Assembly (NCBI GenBank): GCA_032718865.1
Contig: JALUTQ010000024.1
Coordinates: 1,101,501 to 1,165,500 of the forward strand
Direction of reading: 5' to 3'
Origin: Tilletia caries
Lineage: Eukaryota > Basidiomycota > Exobasidiomycetes > Tilletiales > Tilletiaceae
Length of the DNA: 64,000 bases
Positions 32,961 through 43,332 of the stretch are shown here, piece after piece. The notes beneath the pieces are model-generated. The model worked only from the letters and a program-made list of their open reading frames with translations, ran no database searches and was not told the DNA's origin. Both the position numbers and the translations under genes were made by a program. The stretch's first letter is position 1. Each line of letters opens with the position of its first letter.

Positions 32961-33080
32961 GGAACAAGCAGTGCGGGTGTGATAGAGAAAAGGGAGACAA
33001 GCAGTGCGGGTGTAAATGGAAGCAAGAAGCAAGAAGCAAGAAGGAAGAAGGAAAAAAGGGGGACAGGCAGTGCGCGAGTC
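32960..33080 (+). repeat. GCAGTGCGGGTG direct repeats
   Basis: Two close copies of GACAAGCAGTGCGGGTGT(G/A) near 32965 and 32997 and a third diverged copy near 33060, within purine-rich AAGAAGGAAAAAGGG DNA. Confidence 0.6.
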
Positions 33081-33219
33081 AATGAGAAATATGAGAAGGT
33101 GAATGGTGATTGCGCCCCGCGATTGTGTGCGGCTACGCACGGACGCACGACACGCGTCGCGGAAATAGAGGGTAGCGAGTGGAGTGAAGAAAACAAATGC
33201 GGTGCAAAAAAAATGGATG

Positions 33220-33315
33220 ATTAAAAAGCCTGTGACAAAAGGATTCGAACACTCGACCTTTTGTCGACACAATTTTAGGTTAACGTAATTTCAACCAGAC
33301 CATACAGTCATGAGT
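33220..33315 (-). other. tRNA-like / SINE-like Pol III promoter remnant
   Basis: On the minus strand a B-box-like TGTTCGAATCC (10 of 11 to the GGTTCGANTCC consensus, near 33250) follows an A-box-like TGGTCTGGTTG (near 33300). A T5 run follows at about 33222-33226, as a Pol III terminator would. Acceptor and anticodon stems do not pair well, so it is more likely a tRNA pseudogene or tRNA-derived repeat than a working tRNA. Confidence 0.3.
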
Positions 33316-33580
33316 TGGAATCAATAACCAGTTGGTCATTATACACCAATATGCTCAAACCCATTATCACTAAGTGAAGGTGCAACAACAATTCAGCATT
33401 GATTCCCACAGTGCAGACAGCCCCACACTACTATGAACGTTGAGGGAAGACTAATAGGAACTGACAGAAGTAGTAATTCTGGGATAACTAGTAGAACATG
33501 GAAGAGTGGCTACGACTTATCAGCACACTCAGCCGTAATTCTTACATGGTGGCCGCATGCTGGGAAGATGCCTGCGAAGG

Positions 33581-34053
33581 TCATGCTGGGCTGAAGGTAT
33601 GAGAAGAACGCGTGGTGCTGCTGTCTAGAGCGGCGATGTGGACATAGGGGTCATCCGTTCGAGGTTCTCTTCGCTCGCCGTCTTGTACACCGTACTGCGC
33701 AAAGACCCTCAGCTCCGCGCCCTCTTCTACAGCTTCATCTCCCCCTTCCATGATAGACCACCCGCATTGCTTCGCATCCAAAATCCCTGAAGAAAGAAAA
33801 AGAAGATCCATCTCCATTCTCTGATTGTTTCACCAGTGCTCTGAAAGGCCCGTTCGCTTCGCGCTGCCGTTGCCAGTGCGTTGATGGCCCGCTCGGCCCC
33901 TTCCTGGTTGCTTAGCTGTGACTTTTTCACCCAGGTGTCGGACCAGGCGAGCTTGAGCAGCTGCTCGCCGTCGGACGCAAACTTCACGGGCTTGATTTCT
34001 TCCACCGGCCAGTTGCGGCGCGGTGCGAACGAAATTACTGCGTTGACGGGCAT
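33581..34053 (-). CDS. Small two-exon gene of unknown function
   Basis: ATG at 34053 (MPVNAVISFAPRRNWPVEEI). Exon 1 is 33834-34053 and exon 2 is 33581-33786, with a 47-bp intron (GTGAAA..CAG). The joined frame gives 141 residues. Features: PVKFASDGEQLLKLAWSDTW, an Ala-rich helix (RAINALATAARSERAFQ), then CGWSIMEGGDEAVEEGAELR and VFAQYGVQDGERREPRTDDP, ending SSTTRSSHTFSPA. The sequence is soluble-looking and no domain is recognised. It is intact, and its 3' side carries no obvious repeat for about 250 bp. Confidence 0.65.
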
Positions 34054-34259
34054 TCCAAAAGTGAGATGGGGGAAGGAGGAGGGAAGGGGGAAAAGACTCT
34101 CTAACTTTATGCAGAGGAGGGAATGTTAGAGCGAACAAGCAATAGAAAAGGTAGACAAGCTGAAGTCAGTAAGAGGTAAGGAGGACCCTGGTTCGGTTTC
34201 GAAAAACACACGTCATAAAGAATTCCAAGCAAAGCTTCGGTGGGAACAAAAGCGGACCC

Positions 34260-34650
34260 GAGCTTGATGCCCTAGACGCTATCCTCCGATGCCGAGGATG
34301 CGAGGCGCATGGCAAACACGTCCTCGAGGAACGTGTCGCCGATGATCCAGGACACGATTGTGCTCACCATTTACAAACATTTGCTTGAGACTCTTATTGC
34401 GCAGTCCAGGAGTAGACATCGGATGAGAGTTCCACATCTTTTGGAAGGGCTCGACAGCAAGCTGTAACTGAGGCAAGAAAACAAAATGTAGCACCCACAA
34501 ATGCACCGGGTTATCTGTGGCATGTACTCCTCTTCCTCCATCTTCTGCTAGAGCGTCTTATACTTCGCGGTGGTCCATCGCTGGAGGTTCAACCAGACCC
34601 TCTCTATCCGTTAATGGTGGGTAGAAGGACCTTGAATGAACGACCCGCGA
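34260..34650 (-). pseudogene. Integrase-core-like gene fragment
   Basis: The minus strand reads HLWVLHFVFLPQLQLAVEPF, KMWNSHPMSTPGLRNKS and LKQMFVNG. This matches the end of the fungal integrase-core-domain family (pattern HLWxLHxVFLPxI...WNxHxxST..NxSPxQLF). A frame change near 34375 leads to SWIIGDTFLEDVFAMRLASS. The rest of the DDE core is absent. Family call from memory. Confidence 0.45.
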
Positions 34651-34729
34651 GACAGACCTATGATCAATGATGTATGAAATGAATGTCATCAGAATATAGT
34701 AGCCCCATAATTACTTGAAAAACATCAAC

Positions 34730-34950
34730 GAGCGCGTGGTAGCAGCGAGAGTGCGAGAGTGACCGTGATAGTAGCAGCGCGCGGTAGTGGTAGCGTGTGT
34801 TATTGGGCTTGGCAGCGTAGTAGTGGCAGCACAAGTAGCGTGGTGGTAGCGGCATGCGTGGCAGCGGCTTGCGTGGTGGTGTCAGCGGCGTGCATGGTGG
34901 CAGCAGCGTGCGTGGCAGCGGCGTGCGCGGTAGTAGCAGGCGCCTTGCAC
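34730..34950 (+). repeat. GTGGCAGCG low-complexity tract
   Basis: About 220 bp of imperfect GTGGTAGCAGCG / GCGTGCGTGGCAGCGG units. Any frame across it is Ala/Val-rich and should not be taken as a gene. 34951-35198 holds nothing recognisable. Confidence 0.7.
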
Positions 34951-35198
34951 AGGTTCACACCTTCGAAGTGGAACTGTGAGCGAAAATACATCGATGAGAA
35001 TTGATACTGCATCGCCGGCCAAACATCGCGACCTGAAACTGCTTCAAGCTCATCCAATTCTTATGTGCATGAGATTCACAAATGATCATCTGAAAGAGGC
35101 AACAAAGTAATGCTCACATGTTGTCCGCAATTCTGAATCGTGATGGAGAATTGTGATGAACTCACGTCTTCACTGCGATCAGGTTTGCCACAGTAGCC

Positions 35199-35893
35199 TA
35201 AGGATGAGCACGGAGTAAGCCCCGGAGTGGCTTTGCCGGAGCGCCCCCGTTATCGGGGAAGCCGGGAGTACGGAGTGAGAATCGAGAGGTTACCTCACCG
35301 TTGCCGGAGTACGGAGCTGACGTTTAAGCAATGTAGGAAGGTCCCCGGAGTACGGATCTGACCTCTGGGCGTTGCAGAAAATTTCCCGGAGTACGGAGTA
35401 AATACCTGCGAAATGTGACGGAATACGGAGTCACCCCCGGAGTCCGGGGCGCTCCGGGGCCTCCACATTTATCTCATATGGAAGGTATTTTGCTATAAAC
35501 ATGGGTATTTTGGGGGTCAATTTTCAAAAATCATTTTCACAAATCTCATCTCGCAGTCTAAATCTGACCAAAACAACTGTTCAAGCGCTCTCAGCCTGTT
35601 CTCTTAACCATAGCTGCTACAAGCTTGATCATGAGCATACACATTTCTGAAATCGTACCATATTTCGATTTGTGAGATCATCTCCCGGAGTAGACTTTCT
35701 GAAACACTTCATATTTGACGGAGCACGGAGTAAGTTTTCTCTGGTGCTCCTTATCGTGACGGAGTACGGAGTAAGATGCTGGTGTAAGTCTGGAAAGAGA
35801 CGGAGCACGGAGCACCACAGAAAGTCAGCGGAGCGCCCCGGAGTATGGGCCCCGGAGTACGGAGCACTCCGGGGCGCTCCGGGCTAATCCTTA
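35199..35893. mobile_element. CGGAG-type element without TSD (MITE-4)
   Basis: The left end TAAGGATGAGCACGGAGTAAG and the right end (outward TAAGGATTAGCCCGGAG) share TAAGGAT. The interior has CCGGAGTACGGAG words around a central AT-rich part (35480-35670). The flanking 8-mers differ (CAGTAGCC and GATCTCGG), so this copy is probably recombined or old. Confidence 0.6.
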
Positions 35894-36327
35894 GATCTCG
35901 GACTCTGCACCTGTTTGGTAGATCACTCGTGCATCGAAGCACCCAAGAAGATCCCACCGGCCTGGCTTTTGAGCCAGAGTGTTCCCCAGATTTTTTAAGG
36001 CCAGGGAGTAAAGGGTGTGGAAAATGTATCTAATAAAGGCTGCATTGCAAAAGGGAGAGAGGAAGGGAATCGAGTCGCTATATACCTACAATGTGCTTGG
36101 TAGCTTCGGGGAGGTAGATATAGAAAGCTCGCAATGAGAGAGGAGTGAGAGAGAACTAGGAGAGTGGCAGGTCGTTGCGCAACGAATAGGAGGTCGTGAA
36201 GTGGAGAAACGTGGAGCGAGAGAGAGGAGAGCGGAACGGATCGGAACGGAATGAATCGGAACAAAGGAGAAAGGGAAACTTAAGTGATCATCAAGGTGAT
36301 CATCATTCATACCTCTGCCAGCACAGG

Positions 36328-36379
36328 AGCACCGCCCCGGAGTCCGGGCTCCGGGGATCTACTCCAGGAAGATCCTTAG
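36328..36379. repeat. Right-end fragment of a MITE-2-like element
   Basis: CCGCCCCGGAGTCCGGGCTC and the end CTACTCCAGGAAGATCCTTA match 17428-17479 with one visible change in the terminus. No left part is present. Confidence 0.75.
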
Positions 36380-36384
36380 TTTGA

Positions 36385-36660
36385 ACAGTTTGGGGCCCGA
36401 AAAAATTCCAACTTAATCAACTGTACAGTTGACTGTACCCGGGCCCTACAGTTAAATTCAACTGATTTTTTTTTGCGACTCCGCCGCCTACAGTACAGTT
36501 ACAGTTATGACTTATTAAGTCAACTTACCTACAGTCACAGTGGGCACAGTTATACAGTCGCCGAGCTTTGGGCATGGGTACAGTCTTGGGTATTCGACCA
36601 ACGATACTGTACTCTTGGGTACAAGTATTTTTTCCGACGAGATCGATACTCATACTATGT
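36385..36660. repeat. ACAGTTGACTGT-rich patch joined to GTACCCAAG repeat (F3)
   Basis: 36385-36560 has CAACTGTACAGTTGACTGTA and TACAGTTACAGTTA words. 36571-36657 is close to F1 (GGTACAGTCTTGGGTATT, CCAACGATACTGTACTCTTG). Both are word-rich repeat DNA without coding content. Confidence 0.55.
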
Positions 36661-36858
36661 AGGCGCGGAGTGAGTTATTCACCTGAGACAAGCCAATAAG
36701 TCTGTGATGTTCTAGTGGAAAAGGCTATGTGAATTCGCTAATGAGGTACAAAGGGAACTCGGCTATTTATGGAAACGAGAGAAGCAGAAGGAAGAAGAGA
36801 GAAGCCGAGGCGTGAGAAGAAGAAGAAAGAGAAGAGCCGGATGCGATGCCGTTGCGCA

Positions 36859-37528
36859 TAACGTTGTCCCCGGAGTTGACGCGGAACTGGGGTTTTGCGG
36901 ACTCCGTACTCCTCCGACGGAGGGCTCGCCGGAGGCGGAGCGCGGAGCTCACTTTTGAGAAATTTTTGATCTTGAAAAAGCACGGAGTCCGCCTGGAGGA
37001 CTCCGCCGGAATTTACGCGGAGCGCGGAGCCCAATCCTGGGCCCACCAGCCAAAAGTGCGGAGCGCGGAGTCGTCAAAATTGTGTAAAAATTGCGGCGGA
37101 ATTTCCGCGAAATTCCGAGAAAATAGGCATCGTCGAGACACGCTCATTGGATAGAACAGGAATCATCATCCGTTGAGAACTTCAAAATAGGACTGGAGTC
37201 AATACCGCAACAATGTCGGACGGTGAATGTATAGCTCTGATTGTATTAGAGTCATTCTGAGAGCATCTTGTACCACAACTGCGCTCCGACGGAATTCCGA
37301 GCTCCGCATACACGGAGCACGGAGGAGCATTATGAAAACGCACAGAAAAAACGCGGAGCGCGGAGCTGGAATTTCAATTTTTGCATAATTCCGTCGGAAC
37401 GCGGAGCTGGTTTTTTTTCAGCTCTGTCTTAGTCTGCGGAGGCGGAGCTCGCCTCAAAAAGTCAAAATTCTGGCGGAATTTGGAAGCGCGGAGGCGGAGC
37501 CTTCCGCGTTACTCCGGGGACAACCTTA
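36859..37528. mobile_element. CGGAG-type hAT-like MITE with 8-bp TSD (MITE-3)
   Basis: A 670-bp element with ends TAACGTTGTCCCCGGAGT and (outward) TAAGGTTGTCCCCGGAGT, 17 of 18 identical. It is flanked by the perfect duplication GTTGCGCA at 36851-36858 and 37529-37536. The interior is CGGAG-rich. Its right 150 bp are also present as a fragment at 4029-4175. Confidence 0.88.
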
Positions 37529-37587
37529 GTTGCGCAACGATCTGAAGGCAGGAAGGGAACGAGGAGTGATCGATCGAGAAAGAGAGA

Positions 37588-37602
37588 GAGAGAGAGAGCG
37601 GA
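37588..37602 (+). repeat. (GA)n microsatellite
   Basis: A short GA dinucleotide run between MITE-3 and the gypsy fragment. Confidence 0.7.
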
Positions 37603-37639
37603 ACGGGAATGGAGTGATCGTGGTAATACTACTTGTCGA

Positions 37640-38360
37640 CAATTACCTGGCTCACCAGCACATCCCCACCGCTAGAAGCTGACCGTCCCTGGTCGGGATG
37701 AGGCGAGAAAGGGCGTCCGCATTGGTGTGCCGGGGCCCGGGGCGGTAGACGAATCTAATGTTGCCCAGATGGGGCATTAGGAATGCCCGACAGCGAGTGA
37801 CGGTCGACCCATAGGTGATGTTCGTCGTGGACCGCAACACTCGTTCCATAGGCGCGTGATCGGTGACAACCGTGAGATCGGCCCCCTCCAACAAGTGGGC
37901 GAACTTGTGGAAGGCCCAAGCCAGACACACGAGCTCCAGTTACGCCGCCACCAGCTTCTCCTCAGCGGGGGAGGTAAGCCGAGAGAGAAAAGCGACCGGC
38001 CGCTCGGTCAGGACAAGGAGATCAGGTCCCTCTTGGAAAGAACGTGGCCGAGGCAGGGGCCCACGCAGCAAGTCCTGAAGCTCCAGCGACGGAGCGGGGC
38101 AGACGGTGCCAACTTGAAAGTCCCGAAGACTCTCGGGAAGGTTTCGAACGCGGCGTGACGGAACCGGAACGACCGCGGCGTCGACCTCGGAGAAGTCGGG
38201 CACCTTCAATTCTGCAGGAAGCGGCAAGGCCGATGACCCACTCTCCTCCTCCTGCCCCCACGACGATCCTGCGTCCGATACCCGAGCTCGCGTCTTTGTG
38301 TAACGAGTACTCGGTTGAGCCTCCTCCATGGCCTCATTTGAGACCTTCATACGCATGTAG
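37640..38360 (-). pseudogene. Ty3/gypsy retrotransposon RT-RNase H fragment
   Basis: The minus strand gives VAFLSRLTSPAEEKLVAA, an in-frame TAA, then LVCLAWAFHKFAHLLEGADL, TVVTDHAPMERVLRST and FVYRPGPRHTNADALSRL. This is the connection and RNase H domain typical of Ty3/gypsy polyproteins (TDHA and YRPG..N..ADALSR motifs). Upstream in the same frame (37940-38356) is a Pro/Ser/Glu-rich region. No RT palm, integrase or LTR was found, so only a piece of pol survives. Confidence 0.75.
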
Positions 38361-38399
38361 ACCCATCCTCACTCTCCTTTCTTGCAATATGACGACCAT

Positions 38400-38760
38400 C
38401 AGACATCTCAGACACGGTAATCCTTACACTTTGGTACCGCCGACGTGGGGCGATCAGCCGCAAAAGGATCGGTGTCAACGGAGCCGAAGTCGAGCTGCTC
38501 GATACTGAAGATGGGTTAGATGTCAAGGTGGGCGGGGAGACGGAGACGAACGCGATGAGGAGAGAGGACTTCCTCCACGACGAAAGGTTCGAGCTTCCGA
38601 GCGTCACGCTTGTCGCCGACGGTTCACGGTACCGGCGCGGTTGTAATTTGTGTCCAAGTACGCTGTTGAGTTCCAGACCGGCTCCGATTCCAGTTCCGCG
38701 TACATCAGCTTCCAAAAACTCCTTGGCCAGAAGAATGGCACCAAATATTCTCTTTTCTTC
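38400..38760 (+). other. Possible gene fragment of unknown function
   Basis: A plus-strand frame reads RRRGAISRKRIGVNGAEVEL, LDTEDGLDVKVGGETETNAM and DFLHDERFELPSVTLVADGS. After a frame change it continues SKYAVEFQTGSDSSSAYISF and KLLGQKNGTKYS. It looks protein-like but is short, shifted, and cut by repeat G3 at 38788. Confidence 0.35.
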
Positions 38761-38787
38761 TTGTTTTTCAATTTGGCAACCTGGGAA

Positions 38788-39073
38788 CAGGGCTCGGCAC
38801 GACTATGGGATTTTACGACTATTACGACTATAGTCATAGTCGCTGATAGTCACAGTTACGACTATGACTATGACTACGCTCCAGAAAATGTAAGACAATA
38901 GTCGTCATAGTCGCTCAAAATCCGGTCTAAAACTGATTTTGCAACTATAGTCGGACAATAGCTGGATGTCAAGGCTATGGTCGCAGCAAACAATCTGGCT
39001 ATAGTCCGACCATAGTATGTCATGGTCTGACTATAGTTTGAAGTTGCGACTATAGCCGCAGGCCCGACCGCCA
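38788..39073 (+). repeat. GACTATAGTC-rich element, copy G3
   Basis: Starts CAGGGCTCGGCACGACTATG and is the inverted counterpart of 18547-18834. Homology stops abruptly at 39073, so this copy is truncated. 39074-39830 has scattered weak frames only. Confidence 0.75.
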
Positions 39074-39830
39074 TTGAAGAGATTTTCCAAGGTCCGAATC
39101 GCTTCCAGAATTACAGCATCGGACCACATACCACCTTCCACATCGACAGCGCGATCTCGATCACGTCAGCAACTGTGGACCAGGATTCCGGTCGCCCTAC
39201 GTACGGAGGCCGTCCTCCACTTTAGCAAGCTAGGCCACGCCTTCAATCTCAACGACCAGGCAATTGACGCCTGACGTACGCGCTCTGGCAGCAGCCGAGG
39301 GCTGGAATGCTCGAACAGTGCAGACCAAGCGCGACTAATGCATCATTGGGTCGCGTCAACAAGAGCTGCCCCTTCTTCGTTTGTCTGAGCACCACGAACT
39401 AAAAAGGGCGAGTTCGTAGTCACCAACTACAGACATATTCAAAACCATCTTGGACAGGTGGCTGAAGTCAAGCGTTCTGCCGCGGGAAATCATGAGCTAC
39501 TGGCGGACACCAAGAGTTTTCTTCTGCCCAGTGCCCTATCACCTCCCTACCTTCATTTGCTTATTTATTTTGTACCTGCAGATCAACAGCAGCATGGTTG
39601 TAGATCAACAGCAGCATGGTTTTAGATCAAAGCAGCTCTGTCAAAGCAATCAAACGCCAATTGAAGCACAGCACCGGTCTGGATCCGAGCAACAGTGCGG
39701 TCTACAAGTCCAAGGCGTCATAATAATGCAGCTATTGGCGACAAGATCGACAGCTGCCAGAGTTTGCCTACGAATGTCAAGACATTGATCGATGTCGACG
39801 AGAAATAAGGACACTCGTACTGTGCTGGAG

Positions 39831-41640
39831 CTCAATCATGGCAAATTTCGTCGCATTTTGTCTCTCCTGGTGCCTTCTCTTATCTCTAAGGCGTGGCGAC
39901 TGGAAATGCTCGACAGTGCCTGCGGTCAACACCACCTTCATGAAGACTAAACATCAGCTCAGCCTGCATTTGGCGGTTGAATGAAGCAGGCGGTAAACTG
40001 GGAAGTCAGGCTGTAAAACTGCTGAATGTGTCGAAGGACAGCGCACTTTTACCGCAATGAACAGCATTTTTACAGTGGCTGTACAAGACTTGCTGTAAAA
40101 TTCGGCGTTTGACGCTGCAAAACGGAGGGTAGCACTGTAAACAGTATACCTTTTTTTGTTACATTTCTATGAAATATGAATTGCGAGCAATCAGAGGCAG
40201 GCCAGTCCATTTTTAAAAATGCAAAAAGGAGCGGAAGAAGGCGAACAGAAAGGAAAGGGAAAGCCTGGATGATCTGGAAAGGGGATGGCACGAACATTGA
40301 CCGGGAGACTTGGGAGTTTGAGACTTTGGGAGCCCATTCAGGCGGCTCACAAGTCACAATAGGCTTGGGCTGACTTTTACAGGGAGTCTCACAGCTTTTA
40401 TCGCCGCGCGCTAAAATCCTGAGTGTAAAATTCTGTACGCTCGGATAAAAGTTTCAACCCTATCGGTGAAATTTCTCCTTTACAGCGGCAATAAAAGTTG
40501 CAAATGTGCTGTAACTTCACAGTAAACATGGGATATTAAGATGGTTGTGGCCGTCGGCCGAATCACTTTTTGGCTGTGGCCGAATCAACTTCCCCAAACA
40601 TGACCAAGACTTTTACCGCATGACCTTTACATGGCGTCCTGGAATTTGGCCCCGGGTGTGTTTTACCCCCGGAGCAATTTGCGAGGCAAGTTTCTTAAAA
40701 AAAAAAAAGGCCGCGACCAATTGTTAAACTGGCAAGGCCAATAGGAAAGCTCTAAACTGGCCAAGTAGAGTAAGAAGAGTGAAGTACATGTGAATGGGTA
40801 AAGAGAAAGATAACTATTACACGGATGAGCTCGAGGGAAAAGTGTGTCGTGGGAAAGTGGAAGTAAGGATGTTGCTATGCGGAGAAGCGAGGGAGTGTGA
40901 GTCTGAGAGTGAGAAGAAGTGGAGTAGAGAAAGTGGACAGATTAAATAATTTATAGTAATGCCACGTGGAGTGGGCGAGTGGCCATGAGCTGCCTGCCTG
41001 CACAATTGTACCTCACTTTGAGCCTATTTGCCCCGGTTCGGCGGCGGTTTCCCCTATACTTGCCCTTGCCCAGTTGGCCTGGGGCAGATTAAGAGAAAGT
41101 GGGGCACATTTGTATTTCTGGAACACTCGACGATGAGTTTTGCCCGGGCAAAAATTAAATTACCTGCCCCTACATGGCTATATTGGACATGACAGTCACC
41201 AAGGCATCTGTCGTGATGACTAAATGAGTTGGCCAGCTGATGCTTGTCTCCGGGTGCGAGGTGGATGTGGGCGTCATGTCGCAGGGACTATTTCTGTTGC
41301 CTTCGTGCTTTGACAGGAAAAGATCTCGTTGGAGCTCAGTGCGAGATCGGTCTCTTTTTTTGCTGTTCAAACGTGCGAAGGACTCACCAAGGATCCTAAG
41401 GCAAATAGAATTCTGAATTCTGATTACTGACGCTGGTCAAATTCCTAACCCACAAGATTTCTAGGATTTTCGACTGTTTGAATACATCACCCGTAAACAG
41501 ATCGATTCGGGGGGGAGGCAGGCTGCATCGTCCTCAGCCTCGTTCCAGCATCGCATGAGACTCCCCAATGCTCAAAGACTACCAGAATGATGACGTCCAG
41601 CAGTGTACTGCGTTCCGTTTGAATTTCAAGACAAGCTGAA
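39831..41640. other. No gene seen; TTTTACAG-rich and TGCCC-rich patches
   Basis: About 39960-40540 is rich in TTTTAC/GTAAAA and CTGTAAA words. 40990-41165 has TTGCCC/GGGGCA/GCCCGGGC words. Both resemble the other word-rich repeats, but neither termini nor duplications could be placed. Confidence 0.4.
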
Positions 41641-41725
41641 GCGTTGCAGCAGTGTGTGACAGATCAGGCGTTCAGGTAGTGGGAAAGGAAATGCTGTACA
41701 GGTTCTTGATGAAAGGAGTTGTGAT

Positions 41726-43332
41726 CAGTGTTTCGACATACTACATACTGTATACTGTCGCAGTATACTGTTGCAGTACTACTTTTTGCAAAAACATACT
41801 GTATCCTGTCGGAAAATTTGGGCGGTTTCAAAAAAGGTAATGTATCCTGTTTGGATCCTCCGGCGCGGTCCTGCAATATACTGCAGTATGTAAAAGGAGC
41901 GCGATGCCGTAAACCTCCTTTTTGTATGCTGCAGCATACTTGAAGGATACTGGCTTGAGCTACTGCAGTATACCTCGGTAATGATCGGCATCTGCCGACC
42001 TTTAGAGCTCAAAATCGTTCCCGAGGAATGGGAAGTCAGTCGAAGCGCGCTTCTTGAGTGATTAGAGCTTCATCGAGGAGCATATCTGCGAAAATCGTAT
42101 GGCGGGTGTTCGTGGCACCTACGCAGCGCCGAAGGGAGATGGGCTCGCCTACGTAGATGACGGACTGCGGGGCAGCTTTTGGTCGGAACGCAAATTTGAT
42201 CACCTCCTCGTCCGCATCCCAAAGTGGAGAGATCCACCCGTCCGCCTTATTCCCGTTCGGGAGGGACGATCGATTGTAATGTATCGTGGTAAACTCGCTT
42301 GCCGTCCTATAGTACTTGACAACTTCGGTTTCGAATCCCCCTTTCTTCTTCCCGACGGGTTTTGGATTTATTCGATGCCACTGAAGCGCCTTGACGTAGT
42401 TCATTCCGAGAACTTCCGACCGGTTGAGTACTGTGTCCGTTCGCTGCCGCGAAGCAAGCAATATCCCAGCTTTGGCGAGGATAGATTTCATGCGCTCATC
42501 TTCCATTGCTGCAGCAGCGGTAGACGCGGCGGCCAAGCGCTGGGCGATGGCGAGCGCAATAACGCCTTCCGCATTGACTTGTTGCTCTCGGTCAACGCCA
42601 GGGGCGTAAACGGTCCTGCCGATGATCGGAATGGCGAAGTGCGTTGTACCCTGGTAATCAAACTGGAAGATAATCCAGGGCCGACGTTGCGAGTCATCAA
42701 CATGGCGTCGACAAGCGTCTTCGTTGAAAGTTGGCCGTTTTCGTACATCCGAAAGCTGTCGGCATCCACCTCGTTGATCAGTGCCATCAAGGCCAAGATC
42801 GATACTCGAGTTGGAACGATGATGATGTGAGACCTGTTGAGCTGATTGATGAGGGTGCGTGCCTCTTCAGCTGCTTCATTCCACACCTGCCGATCCTCCT
42901 TGTCTTCCTGCCCACGGAGCACTCGTTCGGATACTGCCAGCAATCCTGCAATATGTTTAGGGACATATTTTTCTGTGAAATGTAATGTGTACATACTGCA
43001 GTAGTACTGCGACACACGGTGCTGCAGTATACTGGGACTATCCTGCAGTATGTTTTCGGACACATCGACCTGTAAAGTATGATGTGAACATACTGCAGTA
43101 CTACACTGCGTATACTTGAATTATGATTTCTTTGACAAATACTACTGCAGTAGTACTGCAGTATAATGTAAGTACCCGAAAATTTGCCAGTATGTCGCCA
43201 GTATACTTGAAGGAAACAGTACTACTTTTTCCATACTGTCGCAGTACTCAGACCTTCCGGACCAAAAACATACTGTATACTGTAGTATGTTTTGAAAAAT
43301 TTCTGGTCCTTCAAGTATACTTCGAAACACTG
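41726..43332 (-). mobile_element. hAT-like element with internal cargo and perfect 8-bp TSD
   Basis: Left end CAGTGTTTCGACATAC and right end (outward) CAGTGTTTCGAAGTATAC give an 11-bp terminal inverted repeat. It is flanked by the perfect 8-bp duplication GTTGTGAT at 41718-41725 and 43333-43340. The arms (41726-41972; about 43021-43332) are TACTGCAGTA-rich and match the two halves of C1 at 23548-24096. A diverged tandem copy of about 75 bp of right-arm sequence lies at 42944-43018. The middle 41973-42943 is absent from C1 and has normal base composition with long minus-strand frames. No hAT transposase motif was seen, so movement would need a transposase from elsewhere. Confidence 0.85.
42036..42943 (-). 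pseudogene. Coding-like cargo inside the hAT-like element
   Basis: The minus strand reads SERVLRGQEDKEDRQVWNEA, PTRVSILALMALINEVDADS and RMYENGQLSTKTLVDAMLMT (about 42700-42940). Near 42680 the protein-like sense moves to another frame: FDYQGTTHFAIPIIGRTVYA, EGVIALAIAQRLAAASTAAA, ILAKAGILLASRQRTDTVLN and SEFTTIHYNRSSLPNGNKAD, then GWISPLWDADEEVIKFAFRP, ending EALITQEARFD at 42036. Roughly 300 residues in total. I do not recognise it. It may be a captured host gene fragment or the element's own former gene. Absence from the sister copy C1 argues it is separable from the arms. Confidence 0.5.

Noticed and set aside
33220..33315. Functional tRNA gene
   Set aside because: Acceptor and anticodon stems do not pair, so only a tRNA-like remnant is reported.
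34759..35057. Ala/Val-rich frames on both strands
   Set aside because: They arise from the GTGGCAGCG repeat.
35199..35893. Intact MITE with duplication
   Set aside because: Ends share only TAAGGAT, and flanking 8-mers do not match; kept only as a repeat.
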